Assembly: GCF_007786455.1 (NCBI RefSeq)
Contig: NZ_VNJK01000002.1
Span: 248,001-312,000 of the forward strand
Reading direction: 5' to 3'
Length of the DNA: 64,000 nucleotides
From: Paenibacillus agilis
Lineage (GTDB): Bacteria > Bacillota > Bacilli > Paenibacillales > Paenibacillaceae
Shown piece by piece: positions 9,102 through 16,963 of the stretch. Position 1 is the stretch's first letter; every line of letters begins with the position of its first letter. The notes below the pieces were generated by a model, which had not been told where the DNA came from, searched no databases, and worked only from the letters and a program-made list of their open reading frames with translations. The position numbers were made by a program, and so were the translations under genes.

Positions 9102-10171
9102 CGCTCATCCTCCCCTTTCAACACGCAAAGTGAACGCACTGCACTTTCACTATCCCTTGTTATCGCGTAATAAACATTGGCCCCTAGCTCTGCTGATTGC
9201 TCAGATTGCTGCTGTTGAAGCAGCTTCGTGCTTCTAACAGTAGGAGACAAGGCTTGCTCTCCGTCTTGTTCCCGCTTACGCATCTGATGTATCTGACGTA
9301 CCTCAATCAGTCGCTCTGCCCATTCGCTGGCCGTAATGGGGACTTCTTGCCCCTTTGCTTCTAGCACGCTGCTCCGCTCTTTACAGCGCTCATCCAGCAG
9401 CTGTCTTAACCGCAATGCGGCAGGCAGGGCGAGCCCGGCATCCTGCAGCTGCAAAGGCTGTGCCAGCAGCTCAGCACGACTGCCTTGAAACACCAGTCGT
9501 CCAGCCTTCATGAGCATGTAATGGCTCGCAGCAGGCAGCACTTCATCGAGCCTATGCGTAACGACGACGACTGTCTTGCCTTGCTCGACCGTGAGCCGAT
9601 GCAATAGCTGGATAAGCTCCTGTCTACTGAGCGGATCGAGTGTAGCCGTCGGTTCATCCAGCACGAGCAAGTCCGGATTGGATGCCAGCACAGCTGCAAT
9701 GGCCGCCTTGCGCATTTGTCCACCGCTGAGCTGGAACGGATTCATCGTGAGCACAGCTTCGGGCAGTCCCACCGTGTGCAGTGCCTCACGGGCAGCTTGT
9801 CGTGCCTCCTGCTCAGACATGCCAAATTGTAAAGGACCAAACATAAGGTCCTGCTCCACCGTATCTGCAAACAGCTGCTGCTCAGGGAACTGAAAGACGA
9901 GTCCAACCCGTTTGCGCAGCGGCTTTAGCCCTTTTTGCTTCACCCCAGCTTCGAACATTACATCCAGCACACGTATTCGGCCAACAGTTGGCTGGAGGAT
10001 ACCGTTCAGATGCTGCAATAATGTTGACTTGCCGGAGCCAGCTGCGCCAAGAATGGCATAGAATTGCCCTTGCTCCCATTCAAAGCTGATATCCTTAAGC
10101 GCAAATGACTGAGCACTGCCACCGTTAACAACATATTGATAACCTAGCTTTTCACTGGACACGATGGCCAT
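9098..10171 (-). CDS. ecfA2: ECF transporter ATPase EcfA2 with extended C terminus
   Basis: 357 residues. Walker A GAAGSGKST near residue 42, Q-loop VFQFPEQQLF, signature LSGGQMRKAAIA and Walker B LLVLDEPTATLD are all intact. The usual EcfA2 is about 290 residues; here roughly 70 extra polar, Gln-rich residues (around ALSPTVRSTKLLQQQQSEQS) follow the ABC fold, of unknown use. Overlaps the 3' end of ecfA1 by 28 bases and the start of ecfT by 4, so the three are tightly coupled. Energises the import module with EcfA1. Confidence 0.92.
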   Translation of the reverse strand: MAIVSSEKLGYQYVVNGGSAQSFALKDISFEWEQGQFYAILGAAGSGKSTLLQHLNGILQPTVGRIRVLDVMFEAGVKQKGLKPLRKRVGLVFQFPEQQLFADTVEQDLMFGPLQFGMSEQEARQAAREALHTVGLPEAVLTMNPFQLSGGQMRKAAIAAVLASNPDLLVLDEPTATLDPLSRQELIQLLHRLTVEQGKTVVVVTHRLDEVLPAASHYMLMKAGRLVFQGSRAELLAQPLQLQDAGLALPAALRLRQLLDERCKERSSVLEAKGQEVPITASEWAERLIEVRQIHQMRKREQDGEQALSPTVRSTKLLQQQQSEQSAELGANVYYAITRDSESAVRSLCVLKGEDER

Positions 10172-10980
10172 AATGCATTCACCAACTCTTCTTCATCTCG
10201 GCATATATCCACATCGACGCCCCGACGTCTTAGCTCTAGCGATAACTCAACGGCAAAGGGCGGGCGTAGACAACATTCCTGCAGCAGCTCTCCCTGTACG
10301 AACAGTTCCATTGGAGTTAAGCCAGCCACTAGCTTGCCGTCCTTTATGACAAGTACACGATCAGACGCCATAATCTCTTCCGCATCATGCGTAACGGATA
10401 CGATAGTCAATCTTCTTTCTACACGTAATTGCCGCATGCGAGTCATAAATTCTCGCCTCGCCTGTTCATCCAGCATGGACGTTGCCTCATCCCAAATCAT
10501 GACCTCAGGATCAAGCACGAGCAGTCCCGCAATCGCGACACGCTGTTTCTGCCCACCAGACAAGGAAGATGGATGACGATGCAGCCAATCTTGAATGCCC
10601 AACTCGACTGACACCTGATTGATCCTCCGCTGCATCTCTTCTTGAGACAAGCAGCGGTTTTCCATCCCAAATGCCATATCATCTTGCACGGTAGCTGCTA
10701 TAAATTGATTGTCTGGATTTTGAAATAAGTAACCGACTCGTCGATGTATATCGCTAACCGTATGACCATCCAGCGTTACACCGCCAATCTGAATCGTGCC
10801 TGACCGCGGCGCAAGCAGGCCATTCATCAGCTTCGTCAATGTGGATTTGCCAGAACCATTCGGACCTACAATGGTTACCCACTGTCCCTGTTCTATATGC
10901 AAGGACAAGTCTGCAAACATCGACTCACGCTTCGGATACTGGAAACCTACTTGATTGAATCGTATGATAGCTGCCACCAC
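10144..10980 (-). CDS. ecfA1: ECF transporter ATPase EcfA1
   Basis: 278 residues. Walker A GPNGSGKST, Q-loop LFQNPDNQF, signature SLSGGQKQRVAIAG and Walker B VMIWDEATSMLD. Forms the ATPase heterodimer with EcfA2. The start is uncertain: no ATG is available for 20 codons, and the reading frame opens with GTG GTG directly after AAAGGTG, two bases beyond the eetB stop, so initiation is probably at a GTG at 10980 or 10977 by coupling to eetB. The ECF cassette sits directly behind eetA-eetB. Confidence 0.88.
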   Translation of the reverse strand: MVAAIIRFNQVGFQYPKRESMFADLSLHIEQGQWVTIVGPNGSGKSTLTKLMNGLLAPRSGTIQIGGVTLDGHTVSDIHRRVGYLFQNPDNQFIAATVQDDMAFGMENRCLSQEEMQRRINQVSVELGIQDWLHRHPSSLSGGQKQRVAIAGLLVLDPEVMIWDEATSMLDEQARREFMTRMRQLRVERRLTIVSVTHDAEEIMASDRVLVIKDGKLVAGLTPMELFVQGELLQECCLRPPFAVELSLELRRRGVDVDICRDEEELVNALWPSCPVKS

Positions 10981-10982
10981 CT

Positions 10983-11555
10983 TTACTGCATTTCTGGTGC
11001 AAATGGTTCAAACAATGAAAGCTTGGAAAGCGAGGCAACTACGTATTTTACCGCAATCCCTACAAAGATACCGGTCACAATTCCAAGCAACATCAACGCA
11101 GGCAGATAGAAATAAATCTTCGTCGTTTGGAAAACGATATAGGCTGCGGTTAGCTGCCCCACATTATGCGCCACGCCACCCATTACACTAACTCCGATGA
11201 GACTGAGACGACCGCGTCCAATACGGATAAGGCCGTACATAACGATGAAACTGAACAGTGCGCCTAGGAAGCTAAATAAAAAGGCTGAGAACGCTCCGTA
11301 TATCAAGGTCAAAATGAGTGCTTTCAATATGACTAACGCTAATGAGTCTCTCCAAGGCAGGAAGCATAAGCATGTCAGCACCATAATGTTGGCCAAACCT
11401 AGTTTGGCACCAGGGATCAGCATAAACATTTGTGTTGGAATCATCGCTTCGACTAATCCAAGCACAGCTGCTACCGCCGCAAATATGGCAATAATAACGG
11501 TCCTCTTCAACTTGAGCGATGAAGACGACGAGGAGTAATTAGCTGACGACGGCAT
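10983..11555 (-). CDS. eetB: EetB-like Gx transporter family membrane protein
   Basis: 190 residues, about five or six membrane helices, with the Gly-rich segments typical of the Gx transporter family (LIPGAKLGLANIMVL, VSVMGGVAHNVGQLTAAY). The family is often labelled heptaprenyl diphosphate synthase component I, which is misleading. In Listeria EetB and EetA form the membrane part that passes electrons from the quinone pool to extracytosolic flavoproteins. The true start is taken as ATG 11555, ten bases after AGGAG; a GTG three codons earlier overlaps that site. Overlaps eetA by 17 bases. Confidence 0.82.
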   Translation of the reverse strand: MPSSANYSSSSSSLKLKRTVIIAIFAAVAAVLGLVEAMIPTQMFMLIPGAKLGLANIMVLTCLCFLPWRDSLALVILKALILTLIYGAFSAFLFSFLGALFSFIVMYGLIRIGRGRLSLIGVSVMGGVAHNVGQLTAAYIVFQTTKIYFYLPALMLLGIVTGIFVGIAVKYVVASLSKLSLFEPFAPEMQ

Positions 11556-11931
11556 CAATTCCACTCTCCTCTGCTTGATCCGTTTTTAACTCTATGAGCA
11601 CGCGATGAGGCAGGCAGACAATTGTATCTCCCTTGCGGTTCACAAATCCAAATGACAGGCACACCTGATCAGGACAATCAGCCTCGATCATTTCGATGCC
11701 ATAATTATGAACTTTTAATACATTCGTACCATGATCGGTTGGTACCGTAATGATTTGCTCTTCTTCGGTTAACATCACTTGCTTGAACAGCTTGCCATCA
11801 ACCGTAATCTCTGCCGTCATCGTCTTATTGTGATTATTTTCACTTGAATTCTGAATCAACCACCTAGGAATAAAGAAAGCAAGAGCGGCGACAATGACGA
11901 GGCAGATGATTATTACATCCCCACGCTTCAT
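11539..11931 (-). CDS. eetA: EetA-like NusG domain II protein, membrane-anchored
   Basis: 130 residues: one N-terminal membrane anchor (residues 6-22) and an extracytosolic NusG_II domain with the paired motifs IEADCPDQVCL and TIVCLPHRVLIEL, whose cysteines are conserved in EetA. With EetB it is proposed to relay electrons to FMN-bearing surface proteins. ATG 11931 is preferred: AAGGAG lies nine bases upstream, whereas the earlier ATG at 11940 abuts it. A strong promoter stands just upstream. An Fnr-like box (11829-11844) falls inside the coding sequence. Confidence 0.82.
   Translation of the reverse strand: MKRGDVIIICLVIVAALAFFIPRWLIQNSSENNHNKTMTAEITVDGKLFKQVMLTEEEQIITVPTDHGTNVLKVHNYGIEMIEADCPDQVCLSFGFVNRKGDTIVCLPHRVLIELKTDQAEESGIDAVVS
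11829..11844. promoter_or_regulatory. Fnr-like sequence inside eetA
   Basis: TGTGATTATTTTCACT, one mismatch from TGTGA-N6-TCACA. It is part of a stretch of 22 bases (11830-11851) identical to 18482-18503 in the reductase promoter. Located about 90 bases into the gene, with no good -10 at activator spacing, so it could be a downstream repressor site or coincidence. Confidence 0.3.
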
Positions 11932-11998
11932 ACTCAGCATCTCCTTAAGCTGTTAAATAACGATCTTTAAAATTTTAATGATTTCAAATTTCAATATA

Positions 11999-12027
11999 AT
12001 TATACTGCCACCTCATTTTTCATTCAA
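11999..12027 (-). promoter_or_regulatory. Sigma-A-type promoter of the eetA-eetB-ecf operon
   Basis: On the minus strand TTGAAT, 17 bases, TATAAT. It lies about 70 bases upstream of the eetA start codon and is the best promoter before the operon; transcription from it would run through ecfT. Confidence 0.75.
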
Positions 12028-12196
12028 TGTTGGCATCTTAGATGGATGACAGAAAAACCCTTATACAGAGGGATTTTGGCTTATTTTTTGTGACAAACTT
12101 CCTAGGCAATGCAACCTCATTCTGATATAATGATGTGCTAAAAGACAGGCAGATCGTATAAGCCTTTACCTACGGACAAATTTTGGAGGGACAACT

Positions 12197-13276
12197 ATGA
12201 GAGAAATGCGCTCGATGAAACTTCCACGCTGGGCTGTTATTGTTGCAGTGGCGCTATCCATCGCTATATTGACAATAGGGTGTAATGGACCATCTTCCGA
12301 TTCAAAACAGGTGCAGCAGCCAACGATTCAATCCAAGTCCTATTTTATATTTGATACCATGGTTACGGTGAAATTATACGATGATCCTGCTTATGAGCAA
12401 CATTTTGAACATATTTTGAACATTATGAAAGACATCGAGCGCAAGATGAGCCGCACACTGGAAACAAGTGAACTTTACAAACTGAACACCCATGCTGGCA
12501 AAGGCCCTTATCAAGTTTCTGATGAAACTTTCATGGTTATCGAGAAGGCATTGGACTATGCGGAGAAAACGAATGGACGCTTTGATCCAACGATAGGACC
12601 GCTCGTTAGTTTATGGGGAATCGGAACCGAGCAAGCACGTGTGCCAGCTCAAGCTGAAATCGATGAAGCGCTCAAGCTGGTTGGCTATGACAAAGTAACG
12701 CTTGATGCCAACAAGAAAACAGTAGCATTGGCGAAACCGGGCATGGAGCTCGATTTAGGCGGTATTGGTAAAGGATACGCAGCTGACGCTATTGCCGACT
12801 ATGTTCGTGAGCAAAACGTAAAGAGCGCAATTATTGATTTGGGCGGCAACATATATGCTGTTGGCGCGAAGCCAGGCGGGCTCGACTGGACGATTGGCGT
12901 ACAAGATCCGAACGAGACACGCGGCAATCAGATCGGCACGATGAAAATTAAAGATCGTACCATTGTGACTTCTGGTGTGTATGAACGTTATTTGGAGCAT
13001 AATGGGCAATACTATCATCATATTCTCGATCCGAAGACAGGCTACCCTGCCAAGAGCAATCTGAATAGCGTCACCATTGTTACAGACCGCTCTACTGATG
13101 CAGATGCGCTGTCGACTTCTGCTTTCGCACTTGGCGTTCAAGATGGGATTGCCTTCATTGAAGCGAAACCGAATGCAGAGGCTATTTTTATAACGGAAGA
13201 CAAACAAGTATATACCACGTCAGGCATTCCAAGCTTCTTCACCCTGACGGATAATCAATATAAGTCCATGGATTGA
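12197..13276 (+). CDS. ApbE family FAD:protein FMN transferase, lipoprotein
   Basis: 359 residues. A signal peptide ends in the lipobox LTIGC (Cys29), so the enzyme is anchored outside the membrane. The ApbE core is visible: DTMVTVKLY, the DLGGIGKGYAAD motif, IIDLGGNIYAVG and the metal-binding D-x3-D region near DRSTDADALSTSAFALG. ApbE transfers FMN from FAD onto Ser/Thr in S/T-G-A-T/S motifs of extracytosolic proteins; the FMN-binding lipoprotein at 16508 carries such a motif (TGAT), and in Listeria the homologue FmnB serves extracellular electron transfer. Divergent from the eetAB operon. RBS GGAGGG, -10 TATAAT at 12126-12131 with a poor -35. A strong hairpin terminator follows. Confidence 0.92.
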   Translation: MREMRSMKLPRWAVIVAVALSIAILTIGCNGPSSDSKQVQQPTIQSKSYFIFDTMVTVKLYDDPAYEQHFEHILNIMKDIERKMSRTLETSELYKLNTHAGKGPYQVSDETFMVIEKALDYAEKTNGRFDPTIGPLVSLWGIGTEQARVPAQAEIDEALKLVGYDKVTLDANKKTVALAKPGMELDLGGIGKGYAADAIADYVREQNVKSAIIDLGGNIYAVGAKPGGLDWTIGVQDPNETRGNQIGTMKIKDRTIVTSGVYERYLEHNGQYYHHILDPKTGYPAKSNLNSVTIVTDRSTDADALSTSAFALGVQDGIAFIEAKPNAEAIFITEDKQVYTTSGIPSFFTLTDNQYKSMD

Positions 13277-13318
13277 ATAACGAGAATGGACATGCAGCAA
13301 GAAGTTCGACACAGACTA

Positions 13319-13385
13319 GACCCGCCATGGAAAAGGCTGACCGGTCACACGGACCTGTTACGTCTTTTCCATGGCGGGTCTTTAT
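13319..13385 (+). terminator. Strong intrinsic terminator after apbE
   Basis: A perfect 17-base-pair stem: GACCCGCCATGGAAAAG pairs with CTTTTCCATGGCGGGTC, followed by TTTAT. It separates apbE from the Dcu carrier gene. Confidence 0.88.
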
Positions 13386-13493
13386 CTATATACAGCTGTA
13401 GGTAAGAGAAAGGCCACTGTACAAATGCATGTAGCACGCTCTATCCATCGCTAGTATCAGCTTTGTTTAACAGAAAGGAAGGAGCTACGTTAT

Positions 13494-14834
13494 ATGTTTT
13501 TATTGCAATTAATTATCGTCTTGCTTGCCATCTATGCCGGCTCAAGACTTGGAGGTATAGGTCTTGGCGTTATGGGCGGGCTTGGTCTCGCCATCCTTAC
13601 GTTCGGCTTTGGGCTCGTCCCTTCCGATCCGCCGATTGATGTCATCCTTATGATCGCAGCTGTCGTTACAGCGACCGCAACGATGCAGGCGGCAGGCGGT
13701 ATGGATGTGCTCGTCAAAATAGCAGAACGCGCCCTGCGCCGTAACCCGCACCGCATCACGTTTATGGCGCCTGTCGTTACATACCTGTTCACACTTTGTG
13801 CAGGAACCGGACATGTCGCTTACTCTGTCATGCCTGTTATTGCGGAAGTAGCACGCCAATCTGGCGTACGTCCTGAGCGCCCGATGTCCGTCGCGGTCAT
13901 CGCTTCGCAGCAAGCAATAACGGCAAGCCCGATCTCGGCTGCTACTGTAGCACTCTTGGCATTGCTTGCGCCACAAGGTTATACGCTGCCGAACATATTG
14001 CTCATCAGCATTCCGGCTACGATTATCGGCTGTATCGCGGCTGCGCTAGTAATGAACCGTTACGGCAAGGCACTTGCAGAGGATGAAGAGTTCCAGCGCC
14101 GTGTAGAAGCAGGAACGGTACCGCCAATTGGTGAAGCGGATCGCTCAGGCTCTGCTGCCAACGATGACGGCAAGCTGCCGCGCGGAGCGGTTGCATCGGT
14201 ATTTATTTTCCTAGTCGGCGTTATTGCCGTCGTATTGTTCGGCTCTTTCCCAGACCTTCGCCCATCTTATATGGATGCAGAAGGCGTCATGAAAACACTT
14301 GGTATGCCGATAGTGGTTGAAATCGTCATGTTGTCGGTCGGCGGTATTATTTTGCTTGTATCGCGCGCTCCAGCAGAACGCGTGGTGAAGAGTAATATTT
14401 TCAGTGCAGGTATGCAGGCTGTTATCAGCATTTTCGGTATTGCTTGGCTCGGGGATACGTTCTTCCGCGGCAATATGGAGATTATCGATGCAGCGATCAA
14501 AGATACAGTTACGGCTGCACCATGGATGTTCGCGGTTGCTTTGTTCTTTATGTCGATCCTGCTAAGCTCGCAGGCAGCAACGGTACGCGGATTGATGCCG
14601 CTTGGCATTGCCTTAGGCATGCCAGCGCCAGCCTTGATCGCGATGTTTCCATCGGTTAACGGCTACTTCTTCTTGCCGAACTATCCGACGGTTATTGCGG
14701 CGATCAATTTCGACCGCACAGGTACAACGCGAATTGGTCGCTATTTGCTGAACCACAGCTTTATGGTTCCTGGTTTAGTCGCTACGATTGTTTCTGTAGC
14801 CGTAGGCTTTGGCCTAACGAAAATTTTCTTATAG
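13494..14834 (+). CDS. Anaerobic C4-dicarboxylate carrier, Dcu family
   Basis: 446 residues, ten or more membrane helices, with the DcuA/DcuB pattern GTGHVAYSVMPVIAEVA and QQAITASPISAATVALLALL. These carriers exchange fumarate, malate or aspartate for succinate across the membrane during anaerobic growth. A GGAAGGAGCTACG ribosome site precedes ATG 13494. The gene stands between the ApbE gene and the fumarate-reductase-like pair, so it probably serves the same metabolism; whether it imports substrate for cytosolic use or exports succinate cannot be told, since the reductase itself appears extracytosolic. No Fnr-type box was found directly upstream. Confidence 0.9.
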   Translation: MFLLQLIIVLLAIYAGSRLGGIGLGVMGGLGLAILTFGFGLVPSDPPIDVILMIAAVVTATATMQAAGGMDVLVKIAERALRRNPHRITFMAPVVTYLFTLCAGTGHVAYSVMPVIAEVARQSGVRPERPMSVAVIASQQAITASPISAATVALLALLAPQGYTLPNILLISIPATIIGCIAAALVMNRYGKALAEDEEFQRRVEAGTVPPIGEADRSGSAANDDGKLPRGAVASVFIFLVGVIAVVLFGSFPDLRPSYMDAEGVMKTLGMPIVVEIVMLSVGGIILLVSRAPAERVVKSNIFSAGMQAVISIFGIAWLGDTFFRGNMEIIDAAIKDTVTAAPWMFAVALFFMSILLSSQAATVRGLMPLGIALGMPAPALIAMFPSVNGYFFLPNYPTVIAAINFDRTGTTRIGRYLLNHSFMVPGLVATIVSVAVGFGLTKIFL

Positions 14835-14859
14835 AAGCATACGGTATTCAAAATACAAG

Positions 14860-14903
14860 GACGCAGGCACTTCCATCTTCATGGGAGACGCTTGCGTCTT
14901 TTT
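14860..14903 (+). terminator. Intrinsic terminator after the dcu gene
   Basis: GACGCAGGC and GCTTGCGTC arms enclose a loop and are followed by TTTTT, 25 bases after the stop codon. Confidence 0.8.
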
Positions 14904-14971
14904 ATAATGGGTAGCTTGGTTTTCCTTTAGTCTAGGAAGCTCATCGAAAATGTAAAATGCGGGGGAATTAC

Positions 14972-15136
14972 TTACGGAGTCAACACTACCTCATATTGTG
15001 TATTCTCATCTTGCAGCGATACAGATTGAACCGGCTCGGCTGATACATTTACCGTAAATGGAATAAGTACGACGATTACGACTAAGGCTAGTGTTAGAAT
15101 CGCTTGTGAAAAATCAATGTTCGTTTCGTTGTTCAT
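14972..15136 (-). CDS. Small 54-residue membrane or secreted protein
   Basis: A short frame of 54 codons starting MNNETNIDFSQ, with one strongly hydrophobic segment (about residues 13-30, ILTLALVVIVVLIPF) and an alanine-containing stretch after it (VNVSAEPV) that could be a cleavage site, then a polar tail ending YEVVLTP. AAGGAG lies 11 bases before the ATG. The sequence is coherent for a small exported or single-pass protein, but I do not recognise it. It stands alone between the dcu terminator and the dioxygenase promoter, on the opposite strand to both. Confidence 0.6.
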   Translation of the reverse strand: MNNETNIDFSQAILTLALVVIVVLIPFTVNVSAEPVQSVSLQDENTQYEVVLTP

Positions 15137-15314
15137 GTTGGCGTTCGCTCCTTGTTTGTTTATATGGCAAGTATATCGAATGCTCGAATGGGATGCCTTC
15201 GATTTAGCTGTTGAAACCTTTCAATTTTGTCAGCCAACTACAAGCTAGCTGAAGTTGGAATCAAGTAACAGTACCTTGTCAAGTTCTCATAACCGGGATT
15301 GCACACATACTCGC

Positions 15315-15357
15315 TTGACATATTTATCAAAATATAATATCTTTAATTCAAGATATT
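15315..15357 (+). promoter_or_regulatory. Promoter and palindromic operator of the dioxygenase gene (MhqR-like)
   Basis: TTGACA at 15315-15320, 17 bases, TATCTT at 15338-15343. Overlapping the -10 is the palindrome AATATCTT-N6-AAGATATT (15336-15357), which resembles the ATCTCGAATTCGAGAT-type operator of the quinone-sensing MarR repressor MhqR. Overlap with the -10 fits repression. Confidence 0.6.
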
Positions 15358-15400
15358 ATAGATCGAGATATAAGTTATCACCCTAGAGGAGGTTCCCATT

Positions 15401-16369
15401 ATGAATTTGAAAGGGATTCACCACGTTTCGCTACTAACCGCAAATGCTGAGAAGAACTTGGCATTCTATACCGATATATTAGGCATGCGTCTTGTGAAGA
15501 AAACAGTTAACCAAGACGATACATCGATGTATCATTTGTTTTACGCCGATGCAGAAGGCAATCCCGGTACAGAGATTACATTTTTTGAAATTCCAATGGC
15601 AGCTGCCCAACAATACGGGATTAACAGTGTTTCCGCCACTTCCTTGCGTGTTGCTTCAGATGAAGCGCTATCGTTCTGGAAGCAGCGCTTCGAAGCACTT
15701 AAAGTTCCACATGGCGAAATTACCGATCGCACGGGGCGCAACTCGCTATCCTTTGCTGACTTTGAGGGTACCAAGCTGATTCTTGTCTCAGATGAGCATA
15801 ACAGCGGTGTAGCTGGCGGAACACCTTGGACGCACGATGATATTCCATCACAGTACGGCATCATAGGGCTTGGACCAATTAAGCTGACTGTTCGCAAAGC
15901 TCAATCGACGATTAACGTATTAACATCCGTTATGGGCTTCCGTCATAAAGCGTCCTATCCGTCTTGGTTTGACGGTCAACCGGATATTATCGTACTAGAG
16001 ACAGGCGAAGGCGGAACTGGCGCTGAAGTTCATATCGAAGAACGCAATGATCTGCCAATGTCTCGTCCAGGTCGCGGTGCTGTGCATCATGTCGCCTTCC
16101 GTGTAGACAATGAAGAGGAAATGCGTCAATGGGTCAATCATATTGAACAGCACAATCTGCCAAGCTCAGGCTTTGTAGACCGTTACTACTTCCGCTCACT
16201 TTATTTCCGCGAGCCAAACGGAATTTTGTATGAGCTAGCAACTGACGGGCCTGGCTTCGATACGGACGAAGACATGGAGCATCTAGGCGAGACACTAGCT
16301 TTGCCACCATTTTTAGAGCCACAACGTGAAGAAATTGAAGCGAAGCTGAAACCACTTCGCACACGATGA
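15401..16369 (+). CDS. Ring-cleaving dioxygenase, VOC family (MhqA/MhqO-like)
   Basis: 322 residues made of two vicinal-oxygen-chelate domains: the first opens IHHVSLLTANAEKNLAFYTDILGMRLVKKTVNQDD, the second begins near GLGPIKLTVRK and contains GAVHHVAFRV. Metal ligands of the His-His-Glu type can be seen (His8, His in VHHVAF, and Glu in NGILYELATDGPGF). Homologues MhqA/MhqO in Bacillus detoxify quinones and hydroquinones under MhqR control, and an MhqR-like palindrome overlaps the promoter. AGAGGAGG precedes the ATG. Monocistronic, closed by a bidirectional terminator. Confidence 0.9.
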   Translation: MNLKGIHHVSLLTANAEKNLAFYTDILGMRLVKKTVNQDDTSMYHLFYADAEGNPGTEITFFEIPMAAAQQYGINSVSATSLRVASDEALSFWKQRFEALKVPHGEITDRTGRNSLSFADFEGTKLILVSDEHNSGVAGGTPWTHDDIPSQYGIIGLGPIKLTVRKAQSTINVLTSVMGFRHKASYPSWFDGQPDIIVLETGEGGTGAEVHIEERNDLPMSRPGRGAVHHVAFRVDNEEEMRQWVNHIEQHNLPSSGFVDRYYFRSLYFREPNGILYELATDGPGFDTDEDMEHLGETLALPPFLEPQREEIEAKLKPLRTR

Positions 16370-16427
16370 TCGCTATTGGTCTTCTTTCCGCTCAATATAC
16401 AAGCATTGTCATTGAAATATTAAAAAT

Positions 16428-16477
16428 GAAAAAAGACGACTTTCTACTCCTACATTGGATCGATAGTCGTCTTTTTC
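16428..16477. terminator. Bidirectional terminator between dioxygenase and FMN lipoprotein genes
   Basis: GAAAAAAGACGACT pairs with AGTCGTCTTTTTC; A-run on one side and T-run on the other serve both converging genes. Confidence 0.85.
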
Positions 16478-16507
16478 ATGTTTTCGGACTGTTCTATAGT
16501 ATGTTTC

Positions 16508-16852
16508 TTATTTCTTCGCTTGCTCCAACGCTTGCTTCACAGCAGCGATTACACCTTCCGAGGACTTGGTTGCACCTGTCAGCGCTTCAACTTCATCTGC
16601 TCCTTGCTTCTCAATGATCTCAGGAACTGTGTTGTCTGTTACCGCTTGAATCATCTGCGCAGTCTCTTCATGCTGCTTCACTTCAACGGATTCAATCTTG
16701 CCAGACTTAACGGTTACAGCCACAACGATATCACTGGTCGCTCCTCGTGACTTGCCTTCATAGACTCCATCTTTATAAAGACCACCATTTCCACAGCCCG
16801 ACAGTGCGAGCATAGCTGCAATCCCTAGTATGATCCATGCTTTTCTCTTCAT
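16508..16852 (-). CDS. FMN-binding domain lipoprotein
   Basis: 114 residues. A lipoprotein signal peptide ends at LSGC, then a single FMN_bind domain with the flavinylation motif EALTGATKSS, where the Thr of TGAT is the expected site of FMN attachment by ApbE. A repeated pattern GVYEGKSRGATSDIVVAVTVKSGKI is typical of the family. It follows the FAD reductase-like gene by about 110 bases on the same strand, so the two probably act as electron-delivering and catalytic subunits. In Listeria FrdA these domains are fused in one polypeptide. GGGGAG precedes ATG 16852. Confidence 0.9.
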   Translation of the reverse strand: MKRKAWIILGIAAMLALSGCGNGGLYKDGVYEGKSRGATSDIVVAVTVKSGKIESVEVKQHEETAQMIQAVTDNTVPEIIEKQGADEVEALTGATKSSEGVIAAVKQALEQAKK

Positions 16853-16963
16853 CACAATCTCCCCTTGATGTCTATATATTTAAAGCAGAATTACGGATGG
16901 CTCCACAAAATTTCCCGAATCAATTCCATCCCGCTACTTTACACCATTTCTCGTAATACCTTG

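Noticed and set aside
12053-12078. Terminator-like AAAACCCT/AGGGATTTT repeat between eetA and apbE promoters
   Set aside because: Short stem, no gene reads into it, and the T-run is interrupted; not listed as a terminator.
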